From Mucor racemosus (Eukaryota; Mucoromycota; Mucoromycetes; Mucorales; Mucoraceae), in assembly GCA_027405735.1 (NCBI GenBank), contig JAPEHQ010000002.1, positions 3,484,501 to 3,548,500 of the forward strand: a DNA stretch of 64,000 bases. Reading direction: 5' to 3'. The notes below the pieces were generated by a model. It saw only the letters and a list, made by a program, of their open reading frames with translations, was not told where the DNA came from and did no database searches. Both the position numbers and the translations under genes were made by a program. Below are positions 11,603-23,726 of this stretch, in pieces; position 1 is the first letter of the stretch; every line of letters begins with the position of its first letter.

Positions 11603-12811
11603 ATGACTATATCAAACAACAAAAAATCACTTCAGGAACAAGTTGGTCGCTTAACAAATGAAATTGAAGAATTGAGATTGGAGAGAGAAGAATCCAAAAA
11701 GAATGTTTTACATTTCATGCAAGAAGCTGATTCAGCTCGACAAGAATTAAAGAAAGCCCAAGAAATAATTGAGGAATTTACTACAACAGATCATTATTTA
11801 CAAGGATATTCATCACCACCACCTGAATCAATCGAGTCAGAGGATGATGAAGATATTAAAGAACCATCTAAAGTATCCATTTTATTGTCAAAATTAAGTC
11901 TGATGGATCAAGACAAAATATCCAATCTTTTTCAACTAGTCGAGACTGACAACAATGTAATTCAAGATTTACATGATGCTAAGCAATCGCTTTCACAGCT
12001 AAAGTCCGCTCATGTTTCGCTTAAAGAAGAGTTAGATCAATTGCAAGAAGAATATCATGCAACTCGTGGTGCATTACAAATCGAAAATGAAAGAGCAGAA
12101 GTCATTGAGAAACGATGGAAAGAATCTGAGAGTTCTCTTGAACATGCTGAATCAACTATACAATCACTGAATAGAGAATTAAGCAATTTTAGACAACAAC
12201 AAGAATGTAACAACAAAATAAGCGAGGCGACGGATATTAAATTAAGCCAAGATTTATGCAGATCAAAGCAGGATTTAGCCATTACTGTACAAAACTATCA
12301 TGACTGTAAAGTGAAACTTGAGGAAACAGCACAGACTTTGAAGCATTGGCAAACAAAATACGATGAGATTAGCACTAAAAACGTAAAAAATTTATACGGA
12401 TATCATAACCTTATGTACGATTAACTCATCGCTGCTTTTTTTTTTTTTGTTTTACTATTATTTAGACATCGCTCCAATCTAAACAGTCAGATGAATTAAA
12501 TCAAGCCAAAATTCGCGAGAATTACCTCAAAACCATTAATAAGACATTGCGCGATGAAATACGTAAAATCAATAAAGTAGAAGAGGAATTGGTCAATATA
12601 GAATACCTCCGAAATGTCATTATTAAATTTTTGGAGCGAAAAAGTACAAGGGTAAGTCTAGATTTGTTTGTTCATGCAAAAATACTAAATGTTGTGGGGT
12701 AATTTATGTTAGGCTCAATTGATTCCAATTTTAGCAACGCTTTTAAAATGCACACGAGAAGATCAAACACGACTCGTTAAACTTGTCCGAAACAAAGCCA
12801 TTGAATCGTAG
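11603..12811 (+). CDS. GRIP-domain golgin (Imh1-like coiled coil protein)
   Basis: Predicted trans-Golgi tether recruited by an Arl1-type GTPase through its C-terminal GRIP domain. Three exons (11603-12382, 12466-12651, 12713-12811) give 354 residues. Most of the protein is heptad-rich coiled coil starting at SLQEQVGRLTNEIEELRLE, with an acidic patch (ESIESEDDEDIKE) near residues 80-90. The GRIP domain sits at the end: the conserved Tyr is in NIEYLRNVIIKFLE, followed by AQLIPILATLLKC split by the second intron. Known fungal Imh1 proteins are larger, so this is a short member. It lies head-to-tail 222 bp after the RhoGEF. Without splicing the GRIP domain would be missed, which is the main check on the model. 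Confidence 0.9.
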
Positions 12812-12956
12812 TTTGCACACACGATCGTTTAATATAAACGAGCTAAATTTGACATTGTACATGGGGGTTGCGATGTTTATTTTATGCATTCGTCGTTTTC
12901 ATCATCATGATACGTTATAATGATTAATATTACCTCATATTGCGAAACTTGCAATG

Positions 12957-12966
12957 TATATAAAAA
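12957..12966 (+). promoter_or_regulatory. TATA box of the CsbD-like gene
   Basis: TATATAAAAA lies 74 bp before the ATG at 13040 in a short intergenic gap, followed by a pyrimidine-rich stretch. This is a canonical fungal core promoter and suggests strong, regulated expression. Confidence 0.6.
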
Positions 12967-13039
12967 GGGAGACTTGATTAGATTTACTTTTTTTCTTCAT
13001 TATTAAACTTATCTATTAATAAATAATAACTTTATAACA

Positions 13040-13330
13040 ATGAACTCTAAAATTGATCAAGCCGTTGGTGGTATCAAGAAGGCCGTAGGAGACGCTACTG
13101 GTAACGAAAAGATGAAAGCTGAAGGTATGGCTAAAAGCACAAAGGGCCAAGCTGGTGAGCATCTGAACAATGCCGGTAACCAAATGGGTAATACTGGTCA
13201 ACAGATGGGTAATACCAAGGATGATCTTATGAACCGTACTGGTATGAATACCAAGGATGACCTTATGAACCGTACTGGTATGAATACCACTGGTGGTAAC
13301 CTCAATCAAAGTGGTTGGGGTGGAAACTAA
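13040..13330 (+). CDS. CsbD-like small stress protein
   Basis: A 96-residue, single-exon, very hydrophilic protein. The N-terminus fits the CsbD family pattern (IDQAVGGIKKAVGDATGNEK, then a Glu-Gly-Ala/Lys-Gly-Gln-Ala stretch). CsbD-like proteins are general-stress proteins in bacteria and are common but poorly understood in fungi; the biochemical role is unknown. The C-terminal half is low-complexity Asn/Gly/Met, with two near-identical 36-bp units encoding NTKDDLMNRTGM twice in tandem, and shorter QMGNTGQ-type repeats before them. No signal peptide or membrane segment. A clear TATA box lies upstream. Confidence 0.82.
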   Translation: MNSKIDQAVGGIKKAVGDATGNEKMKAEGMAKSTKGQAGEHLNNAGNQMGNTGQQMGNTKDDLMNRTGMNTKDDLMNRTGMNTTGGNLNQSGWGGN

Positions 13331-13808
13331 AAAAGTTTAATAACTTTTTTGTCATTTTATAAATCAATGAATAAACTTTGTAAATATTGTAAATTTTAAG
13401 GAATTGTTTTTGATGAATGCTGTGCATTTTTTCAAGCAACTGTATGCGGTATATATGCCAAGTATCAATGCATAATCTGCCTCTCATTAAAGTATACTGT
13501 ACGTTTCTAGAAAGTCCTTAATGTTGGTATAAAAGGCATTCGTTCACTTGAAAATGGAGGAATAATTGAGATACAACGATAACATTTGATCTTGATCTAT
13601 TTTCTTATGCTGTTGTAAAGATAACAGAGTGAAAATTGACAAATAAACTAATTTTTGTAACAAACAAGTAATGCGTATTTATTTTTTGAAATTATATCAT
13701 ATACATTATCGTTTCTTTTTGTGAGTTATTACACATGTAGCAGATTGAATTATAAAGCATGTCATTTTTGGCAACTCTCTAAAAACAATATTGTAATTAT
13801 GATTATCA
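13331..13808. other. Convergent intergenic region
   Basis: It separates the 3' ends of the CsbD-like (+) and Hsp70-like (-) genes. It is AT-rich with AATAAA-like signals (for example AATAAAC near 13370 and 13642). No gene was seen. Confidence 0.5.
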
Positions 13809-16325
13809 TTACTCTAGCACTAGTCTTTCGTGAATTATAAAAGATTTACTATAGTCATAAGGATAAGAACCACCTTTTACGTAGGAAAATTCGATTTTGA
13901 CAGTTGATGAGTAATGCTGCGGCAAAATCTTTATAGTAAAAGGATAGTTAAAAAGTTTTGAATCAAAATCGAAAACCATAATACGACTACGAGATTCACC
14001 ATCTTGCGAAGGAATTAACATGAGGATTTCTTGAAATAAATACATATACATAAATCAATTTTACAGAAGAAAGTAGTATTATGCAAACGCTTACCTAAAG
14101 GTTCATAATCAATATAGTTTTTAAAAAAGCGTTTGATCACACCTTCTTGATGCAAGCAAGCATCCTTCCTCAAGATGTAAAAGCTGCAAGGTCTTTTGAA
14201 TTGAGAAACTTCGTAAAATTTGGAACTAGCGTGAGCCCAAGCCCCTATATTCTGAAATCTTTTGCCCATTCTAACTATATAACTCGTACTGGATACCTGT
14301 ACATAGCTTCCACTTCCAAGGATTTGCTTTACATCAGTAAACCAATTTCCTAATAATTTACAGGCCACCAATTCTTTTTCGCCATGGAAAACAACAAGTC
14401 TCTTTTGATGTACCTGCAAACGTTTAAGGATTGCTTCCTTTAAAATAATGTTGCATCTATTAAGAGCAATATTGTTTAATTCATTTATAATGATTAATGC
14501 AGATACATCATATAGACCAAATAAATCATTCGATGCAAGAGTTGATGTTATGACTGTAGCAATGTTAATAATTGCTGGTTTTAATGCTAGCTCTATAAGC
14601 ATTCGATAACTTATATTTAAAGCGCATTTGCAGTTGGTGTTGGTTGAAATGGATTGATTTATATCTAATTCCTGATCTGAGAACATATGTGTATCTTGGA
14701 ACTAAAATAACGCATGTTAGCATTATTTCAAATGGCATATTTTTGAGTGATAATTACCCAGTTGTTCATTAATATCTTCAAGTTAGCCTTGAAATTGAAA
14801 TAATTTTCTGCATTGAACTCACCAACACCATGTTCATCACAACAGTTTGGGAAAAGCCTATTACTATAATCCTCACAATCCAGTGCTTGAAAATGATTCC
14901 ACATGATATCACAGGTTATATCAGTAATACTTTCTACATTAATACCTCTTTCTTGGATGGTAAATGTAGACTTTTGCACAGCACCTTCTATTGATGACAC
15001 AGCTACAACTTTATTCAATATAAAGTTGATATTGTTTTCATAAATATAAGCTTGAACATAAAATGAATTAGGCTGGAGCAGATCATTTCCTAGCCAGCCA
15101 TGTTCAATCAAGTTGGGATATAATGATAAATTGTCTTTGTACAAGATGTCTGGTGGTGAAAGAGCATTTGCAATTTGAATCATTTTATAAGGCTTTTGCA
15201 TAGCGCATTGGGAAAGTAATGTATCATCGGAAATCTCAATATATTTACTTTTAGCATCAGTAATTTTTGCATTCAATAGGACATCCAGAATTAAACTTTG
15301 GAAAGATTGTAGGGAGAAAGTGCCAGCACATAAAATAATATCTTGGACTCCATCAGGCGAGTTTTTTACTTGGCCGTATTTGCCGAGGATTCTTTTAAAT
15401 GGGTCAACAACTTTGTGTAATAGCTGCTCAATATCAGTATCATTTAAGATTTCCTGTATAAAGGCATCACAAGTCCACCCTTCCAGAATTTTCATATATT
15501 CTTGTGTTATCTCCTCATCATTAAAAAGCATTGTATACATGAAAATGTCATCTAATGATCTATTGAATCTAAAATGCGCAAGTTAGAATACAATTATTCT
15601 GTCGTTAATTCGCATATATTTGAATGAAAGCATCTTCACCTTAAACGGTAAATATCGTCTAATCTTACTAAAATTTCATCAGCCATCTTACGCAACACCG
15701 ATTTTGCAAGGGTTGTATTATTTGCATTTTGACGTGTGGTGAACATTCTTTCAGCTTTGTTATGAATTATTTTAGGCAGGTTTGATAGACAAATTGGTTC
15801 GTCATCCAAGACTGTAGGGGTGAGCAAAAAGTCGCTTACTGCTAGCTTTTTGGAGACTGCAATTAACTCTTTAGCGCATTGCATTTGATAGCATGTGAGG
15901 CGGAAGGAAGTTTCGTTCATGTGAAAAAGTAGATATTTTCTTTCTCTTTCAAATTTTATACCATTATTCTTGTTTATTTGCAAGCGATATACAAATCTCT
16001 CGATAAATGTTGAAAATATTAAACGGTTTTTATGATCCTCTCTGTTGATCCATTCAGCTTTTAAAAATAGCGTACGCAAATCGTTTTCATACTTATCCTC
16101 GGTCCATTCGGCAGGTAAACAGAAAAGAATCTGGCTTTTATCAAATGTAGATAAACCCTCATATATTATATCATGTTTCAATTCTTTCATAAAGTTAATT
16201 ATTGAAGATAATCTAGTCTTTTCATTTTCTGTTTGTTCATTTTCACTTTTTGAATGCAGCTCGAAAAATTCTAAAAGCTCGTCTTTTACAGAAATTGTAT
16301 CTATATCCACCTTTTCAAATATCAT
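13809..16325 (-). CDS. Diverged Hsp70-like ATPase-domain protein
   Basis: Four exons on the minus strand (16325-15640, 15568-14758, 14701-14095, 14029-13809) join in one frame to 774 residues. The fold assignment is by pattern: FCLPAEWTED matches the (V/L)PA.W motif of the large Hsp70/Hsp12A-like family of Mucorales; DIILCAGTFSLQSFQSLI occupies the place of the second phosphate loop (usually LVGGF..S.YL); and the C-terminal part has the usual small beta-rich tail. The family normally opens with a DFGTT phosphate-1 loop, which is absent here. The reading frame stays open upstream of the chosen ATG to about 16439 and still looks coding (NYYLRELIINYY), so an N-terminal exon may be missing or lost. 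Catalytic function is doubtful. It could be a degenerate paralogue or a substrate-binding regulator. Confidence 0.55.
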
Positions 16326-16439
16326 ATAGTAGTTAATTATCAGTTCACGCAAATAGTAGTTATATTTTATACCAATTTTATTTTTTCTGCGTTGATCGAT
16401 CGATTGGAGCTTCGCGAAATAACTAAACTCATATCGCCA

Positions 16440-18204
16440 TTAAGACCTGCATAAAAATTGAACAACATAATATGATTAAGACATAAAAACAAACATTAAA
16501 TATATTAATCTGCAAATTACTCAAGCATAGTATTTGGTCATACTGACTATAACTGAATATCTCCTCCATAAGAATAGAAATAAAAGTTAAAAAGCTGAAA
16601 AAAATGAAATATCTTTGCACTGCCACGAAATCAAAGATGTGTTACGGAAGATTCGAGGCTGAGTGATTCAAAAAATAGCCCAATGTCCATTTCTTTTGTA
16701 GTTTAAGCATGCCGAAAAGCCCATAAAAGTTATTTGTATAAGTCTCTAACCTTTAATGCTAACACCAAGTTCAGAGATAAATCCCAAAAACTGCTTTTTT
16801 GGCGGCAATTTTAAAATTTCAAAGGGTTAACTTGTAGTCGTTTCTGCCTTTTTCTTTCAATATATAAAAACAAAATAAAAAGTATTGAAGTATACCTGAG
16901 GTATTACAAACTTTTAAAATGCTTACCATTTTTATTTATCATCCTCCATTAACTAGAATAAATGCTTTAAATATCGGAGCTCACTTTTTCCCCACTTAGA
17001 AATTAAAACTTTGATGTGGCATATCTTAGCGAGAAATTACGGATACAGGTTTAATTTCTGTGGAAATCTGTTTGTTTAAATATGCTCTTTAACATATTTG
17101 AGTACCAAAGAATTTTCATATTTTCATATTTTTTGTCTATTTCGACATTTTCAATAATTTAAGTATATTAACAAAGGCATTTTATGTGCTCCAATCATAG
17201 TCCTCATTTATGTCTATTGGTAGAAATTGAGTTTTTTGAAATATCTCAATTTTTGATGAAGATATGAAAGAAAAGGTGTAAAAAAGTTAATGATCAATTC
17301 ATCCAACAATTTTTCATGAGCATTCACAGGTCCTTTTTTCTCGGATCTCCAAAAAAATCACACAAAAATTCTGATTCCTCCACGAAAAATGCAGATACAG
17401 TTACAAGTAATGCCTCGATCTGCAGATAATTTTGCAGGTTATCATTTACAAAAGTAATAATTCAAACATTTGAACAAAATTTAAGAGAAAAGAGTGAAAA
17501 ACCTCCAAAATTTCACTTTGATTTTATAAATGATTTTATTAGAAAACGTCTTTTGCAAATTATACCATCAGATGTAGAAATAAAATCTGTACAAAATATG
17601 TTACACAAGCTGACCCACCTTACTATACAGTTTGTTGCGCATTTAAGGAATCAAATTTTTTGATTGATTTTTTGTCAGATTTACCTCCTTTCGGGGTTTA
17701 AACTCAGTCGTATGATTTATTTACTACAAATTGGCACAAACATTGCTTTTCTCGATGAAAATTACTTGAAAATAATCAAAATTTCACAAAATAAAAAATA
17801 TATACTGTATTTTAGTAGTTTTGAATTACTTTATAAACCAAATAAAACATTATGGCTTTTTTATGCGTTCCATGAAAATCATTTAAAAAGTTGAGTTTCG
17901 CATGAGGCGGAGAGTTCGATTTTGTTCGATTTTGAAGTGCGGTAATGCACAGAATCAGAGACAAGGTACTACATTAAAGAGATATACATATATATATATA
18001 TATGGAACCAACATAGTGCAAATGTTACAAGATTCTCAAAGATACAAATCAATCATTTTAAATCATCTTTACATTTAAATAAAATTTATGTGTGAATAAT
18101 GGTAGTATGTTTATAGGAGAAAAAAAGAAAGTAAAGGGATAAAAAAAAAGTGTATAATCAAAGATACAAAATGTGTAAAGAGTAAAGCAATAAAAAAGTT
18201 ACAA
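16440..18204. other. Long AT-rich intergenic region
   Basis: No supported gene. A short TA-repeat lies at about 17989-18002. Open frames here are short, with homopolymer-driven composition. The 5' end of the Hsp70-like gene may extend into the first 200 bp. Confidence 0.45.
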
Positions 18205-21200
18205 TTAGTCTGTTTCTTCAGTATGATAGCCACTACGTCTATATTTCGGGTTAGTTAGTTAAATGTATGGTATAAATATGAATAAAATAATCTTACCTCA
18301 TTTCTGCCAAAACACGACGAGCATTTGTCAATTCAGAATCCAACTTCAAGATCTTTACTTGTTGTTCCATTTCTCTACGCTTGAATTCATGAACAGATAA
18401 CTTGTTAAAATCAATACCAGCAGTTTCACTCTTGTTTTGTTCAGCTACAAGGTTTTTGATTTGTTTGACTAATTCAGCAGCAGCATCCTTGACACCCTTA
18501 GCAGCCATTTCCAAACGTTCTTGAGTACGAGACATGAAACTAGATTTGACACGAGATGCGGATACTAATTGAGCAGTAGCAGCAGATACTTCATTTGATG
18601 CAACAATCAATTGCTCAAGAGAATGAGTTTTACTAATGACACCATCAGCAGCTTCCACCAACATATTAGTAGCTACTGCAACTGCCTTGGCAGCAGAGAT
18701 CAAACCTTCAGTCCAACGATTATGTTTCTTGTAGAAAGCAGCCTTGGACGAAGAGCCGCGACCTTGAGAAACAATCTCTTGTTGTGAGGCAGTAGCACAT
18801 TTGATCAAATTAGCAATAGCATTAGTCAAGGCTAATACAGAGTTCAAGATCAATTGATGTACTTGGATATCAGTAGCAGAGAATGCAGGATTAGCAGGAC
18901 GACGCATTAAATCTTGAATCTTGGCAGAAGCTTCTTCGATAGCACGAGCAGCTCTAGTCATTTCTTGTTCAACAAGATCGCCTACTTCACCTTCTGCCAT
19001 TTTATTAACATCAGTTGCACCAGTCAAGATTAAATCCTCAGTCTTTTGTGATAATTTAGTGAGTGCTTCTTGAACACGCATATCTCCTTGAATGACAACT
19101 TCAGGGCGTTGAGCTGGAGGAAGCATCTTGAGGTAGGTGGACATCACACTGCTAAAATATTGAATACATGACTCAGCAGATCCTTTACCGAGTTGAACTA
19201 ATTCTTCGCCATCTTCGTCCTTCATGACAAATTGTGTAATACCCTTGGAATGTTGAAGAACATCAATGATTGTGTCTGAAAATTCAAGCGCGCGAGTAAT
19301 AGTTCCAGTATGGTCGCCAGTGTGGCTACCGTCCAAGAATTTACTGAAAGCAGACATGAATTCGACAGATGTGATGCTAGCTCTTTCGATCATAGATAAC
19401 GCTAATTCAGGGGTAGAATTCTCGTTGCCATGGGAACCAGGTGCATCTAATTCATAGATACTATCATTGATCTTTTGAATACATGTACCCAAAATACAAT
19501 CTTTTTGATGAAATATGTGGTTAATATTTTGTACAAATTTGGCTTTAATTTCATATTTACCCAAGATTTGATTGAGTTTATCAGTTTGCTCACTCTCTAA
19601 ACGATCAAGTTCTTCTTGAAGATCTTGTTGTTTATCGTTCTACCATTGTAGTACAAACTATTAGGTTTTCCTCCCTGATGTCATTTTTGTGTATGCTAAT
19701 CTTACCTGTTGCAACTCAGCGAGTTGTGAAAGGCATTCATCCATACCTGCTTGTAACACAGCAATTTCTTCATCCTTCTCCTATTAAAAATGTATGATGA
19801 GTTTCCGATTAAAACACTTTCTATTGTCCACAAATTATTTACTTGACGGATATGATCAGCCTCGCCTTGTTGATCTTCAATTTGCTTGAGGAATTCATCA
19901 ATCAAAGCTTGTTTTTCAATTAAACTAGCCTCAAGATCTTGCTTTTCCTTGTTGAATCTAGCCAAGAGTGCACTGACCTCATCTCCCTTGGATCTACCCA
20001 TATTTTGCATTTGATCACGAGCATCATCCAATTCACGACGCAAACGATCCATATCTTCACGTTGATTACCTTGAAGACGAGCTAATTCATTACGAGCTCT
20101 GTCGCGCTCACGGATCAAATCTGCAAGTTCAATGTTCTTTGCACGCATATCAGCTTGAATACGTTCCAATTTCTCGGTAGCTTCTTGAGCAGAATTAGCC
20201 TTGACTTGAAGGGCTTTGTATTTGTTTAATAAATCAATGTGTTCCTTTCTCAATTGACTGTAAAGTTTAGCTAAAGCTTCATATTTGTTCTTCCACATTT
20301 GAATTTCATCTATTTTATAGATAACTTTAGTCTCAATCCCAAACAGTTGTTAAACTAAAACTTACTTTGAAGAGAACGAATTAATTCATCTTTAGATTGA
20401 TCTCTTTGTAAAGCATTTGCATTGACTGAAGCTATTTCTTGTTCAAGAGCTTTCACTCTTCTATCATATTGTTCCAACATCATTTGATTACGTTCAAGTT
20501 GATTACGTCCATTCAAAATTTGCATTTCGAGATCATTGATTCTACCATTTTGTTGATTCATCATTTGTTGTCTCATGAGTTCCTCTTGTCTTTGACGCTC
20601 AAGTTCAGCCATCTTTCTTTGTTGATCCTCATATTCACGCTGTTGTTGCATTTGCATTTGTCTCATTCTATCTTGTTCCTCTTGTCTTTGTTGAGCTAAA
20701 CGTTGCTGTTGATCATCATATTCACGTTGTTGTTGAGCTTGTTTCTCGGACCAGAAATCGATAACTGGCTCAGGAGATGCTTGAGGTGGTGGGGGTGCTT
20801 CAATGCGAGCAACTTCAGGACGCTTGGGGAGTTGAGGTGTGCTATCATCAATAAGGGATGGTGGGTCAGGGGAAAGCTTGGGGACATTGATAAGACTAGT
20901 TAAATATTTGAGATTGGAGCATTCGTAATAAAACTTTAAGAGTGCATAATGTTGAGTGTTGAATTTTTGTCTTAAAGGTGCAAGTGCTTCTGAAGCGTCG
21001 AGTCCTATTTATATCGAGATTAGAAACTTGCGCATTTTACTGTATGCAGGATATAACTCACTTTGATGCATAGCCCTCATCATGCTGGTAATAAATTTGT
21101 AAATACCATAACTTTCCTCGACTAAAGGCACAAGAGCAGCAATACGACACTCATTATTGGAATGATGACGGAAGCTGGCAAATACAACCTTTTGGAATCT

Positions 21201-21886
21201 ATCAATATGGTCTTGCAATGTCATCAAATCATTGATTGTTTCGAAACTGGTAGATTTATATTTAGTGCATACAAGAAACATCACTTTCTAAAAATAATCT
21301 TACCCTTCATTAGGATCATCAATATTTTTTAAACTGATATATTCCTCATAATCAAAAGAACCATTAAATTCGGGATGCGTGCGATGATATTGAAGTTTGT
21401 GCAAAAGAAAGTCGACATAAGCACGGATAAGAGTACCATAACCACGCATACCATCACCATTCACACTACGAGCACAAGTTTCCAACCAACCTGTTTCCCG
21501 GAGAGCGTCTTTAATTACCTTTTGAAATATTATATATTAGTCTTTTTACCGCGTGCAATAGCGAATGTTTGTGATACTTTACATTAGGGTGACCATCCTT
21601 GATGACTTTATGAACAAGAATAAGTGCTTTAAATGCTTGAACTTCATCAGAAAGTAAAGGTTGAACCTTTAAAATATTCCAAATAATAGCTGAAGTTCTG
21701 TGGTCCCAAGTATAAACGATACATTCTAATACAACACGTTTTAATATCTAATATTTTTACCCGGGCACAACACAATAACTCACTTCTAACATGCTTTTGT
21801 TTGGGTGCAGTTTCTTCAATACTGCAAGCTTTTTTAATACTCTGAGCGAGCTCGGTTTCTGCTTTTTCAGCAGATAAATAGGACAT
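18205..21886 (-). CDS. SLA2: Sla2/HIP1R endocytic adaptor (ANTH - coiled coil - I/LWEQ)
   Basis: Endocytic coat protein linking PIP2 membranes and clathrin to actin. Ten exons on the minus strand (21886-21784, 21725-21583, 21518-21304, 21246-21062, 21004-20366, 20309-19843, 19780-19706, 19639-19561, 19500-18297, 18238-18205) join to 1047 residues. The ANTH domain is N-terminal (KHVR, then CIVYTWDHRTS; ALILVHKVIKDGHPN; GYGTLIRAYVDFLLHKL). A Pro-rich linker and a long Gln-rich coiled coil follow. The C-terminal THATCH/I-LWEQ actin-binding domain is in the last large exon (NDSIYELDAPG onward; QLIVASNEVSAATAQLV; KRREMEQQVKILKLDSELTNA). The 60-bp stretch 19560-19501 has GT..AG ends but is in frame, so it could be retained; removing it restores the family spacing. 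The final 11 codons come from a tiny last exon. Confidence 0.93.
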
Positions 21887-23726
21887 TTTTTGTATAAAAA
21901 GAACAAGAGAAAAAGAAGAGAAAAAGGAAAATTTAAAAAAGGGTTCTATATACCGTATCTTTCTTACATTCGAAAGGGTATAGGTCTTTCCTAATTGAAT
22001 ACCCGAAAACATTTTGGGTGTATAAACACCATAGGTAAAACATATACAATAATAACTAAACATCCAAGAAACTAATTTCATTGAGATTCTAACCTTTGGA
22101 TGAAAAAACTCATTATACTTACTTGACTATTGATTATCAGTAGGTGAAAAACAGTTTTGTTAACAGCTATTTAGAATTTGATGGACTCCTTGTTGTAGGA
22201 TTTCTTAGTGCATTTCTTCTTTTTTTTTGTTGAAAATTGAGCGTTCTCTGCATTCTACTTTAATCTTGGATCTTTCCAATATTTCATCTACACTATTGAA
22301 TCTGGTAAATTATTGAATTTGACGTTATAAAACAAGTTGATGCTCGCTCAAGAGGCTCACTTTCATCGAGGATAAGGAGTCATGGACACCATGTCAATGC
22401 CAAGGAATAAAAATCATTTATAAATTATTGTTTTCCTTGAAAAATAATACATATTTGTAAGGCACTAAACGTTTAAGCTCGCTTTTATTTTATGTATTTT
22501 TTGATCGTTTTAAATATCTTCAGATACAATATTGTTTTGGCTGTATCGTATGGGGGAAATAGAGCGAAACCTATAACAAGAGCTAACCAGAAGACCACTG
22601 GTAGTGATGATTTTGAATATTTGCAGCGCATACGACGTATATAGGCCAAATTTTCACAAATCTCTTTATAAAAGTTAGATTCTGGAACCAGTTTTCTATT
22701 TAAAACTTGATAGGCAAGGTTATCTTATCCTGTGCCATGGTTTTCCAACCTCAAATGTCTAGAAAAGAGCCATCATGCTGCAAAAGTAATGCTGGCGGGG
22801 TTTAATTCAAAAAATGCAATATCCAAATTTTTGTATCCAGTTTGACATTTTTTTTTTTGAAAATTTGAAAATTTGAAAATTTGAACCTTTAAAGGATTTT
22901 TTCAATTTAAAAATTATATAATTATCCCAAAGTTGTACTAACTGAAAATATGTAATTACATTTTTTTTATACACTGACATTTTTTATTTACATTTTTTGC
23001 TCACATAAAATTGAAATACCTGTCATAATGTGAATTTTTGATTTTTTCAAGAAAAGTCAAAATATTTGGCTTGCAAGCTCAAAATAAATGCTATAGATTG
23101 AAAGATACGCTTATTTTTCTTATATAATCTCTTTATAATCTTAGTAAAAAGTCAAATTTTTGGGTAGAAAAATTGGGATTTGTCAAAAATGAGATTTTAG
23201 ATGAGGTATGGTAAGGCAAAAATCGAGTTGAAATCAAAGTGGGCAAACCAACTTGAAAGTGTATCAGAAAGAGTCTATTGAATCGTAGCATTCGTTTGGT
23301 ATGCTTTTGACCACTGGACAAAGCCGTAAGCTGCCAAAATATAGCATTTAAAGTGTCGAATTTGGCCATTTTTTCTGAATTTAGGGCATTGCATGCATGC
23401 TATATACCCATTTTATCAACTGTAGATACATTAACTGATTTGATTCAAGTTTCATAAACATTCAAAACTCGGTAACTGTCAAAATTAATTGAATAAGTTT
23501 GTTTCATTGGTCAGAATTGCTGTGTTTGTCGATCAAAGTACGCTGCTACACAAGTGTAATACTTGTAATGCGCTGGTCTTAAAGTCATGCAGATATAAGA
23601 GTTGCTTTTGATTTCATTGTCCTTGTTTTATCTAGTCTATTCTCTACACAATTAAGTAAAAAAAACATACATTGAATTCTACTGAATATATAAACAATTA
23701 CTCAATTTCAAATATAGGATAAAATC
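21887..23726. other. Divergent intergenic region between SLA2 and the Sub2-like gene
   Basis: 1.8 kb separating divergently transcribed genes. It contains a short tandem GAAAATTT array at about 22859-22883 and otherwise AT-rich sequence. No gene recognised. Confidence 0.5.

Noticed and set aside
17664..17894. 76-codon plus-strand frame in the 16.4-18.2 kb gap
   Set aside because: AT-biased composition, no family features, no conserved splice or promoter context.
23133..23369. 78-codon minus-strand frame upstream of the Sub2-like gene
   Set aside because: No recognisable motif and no splice partner; likely chance.
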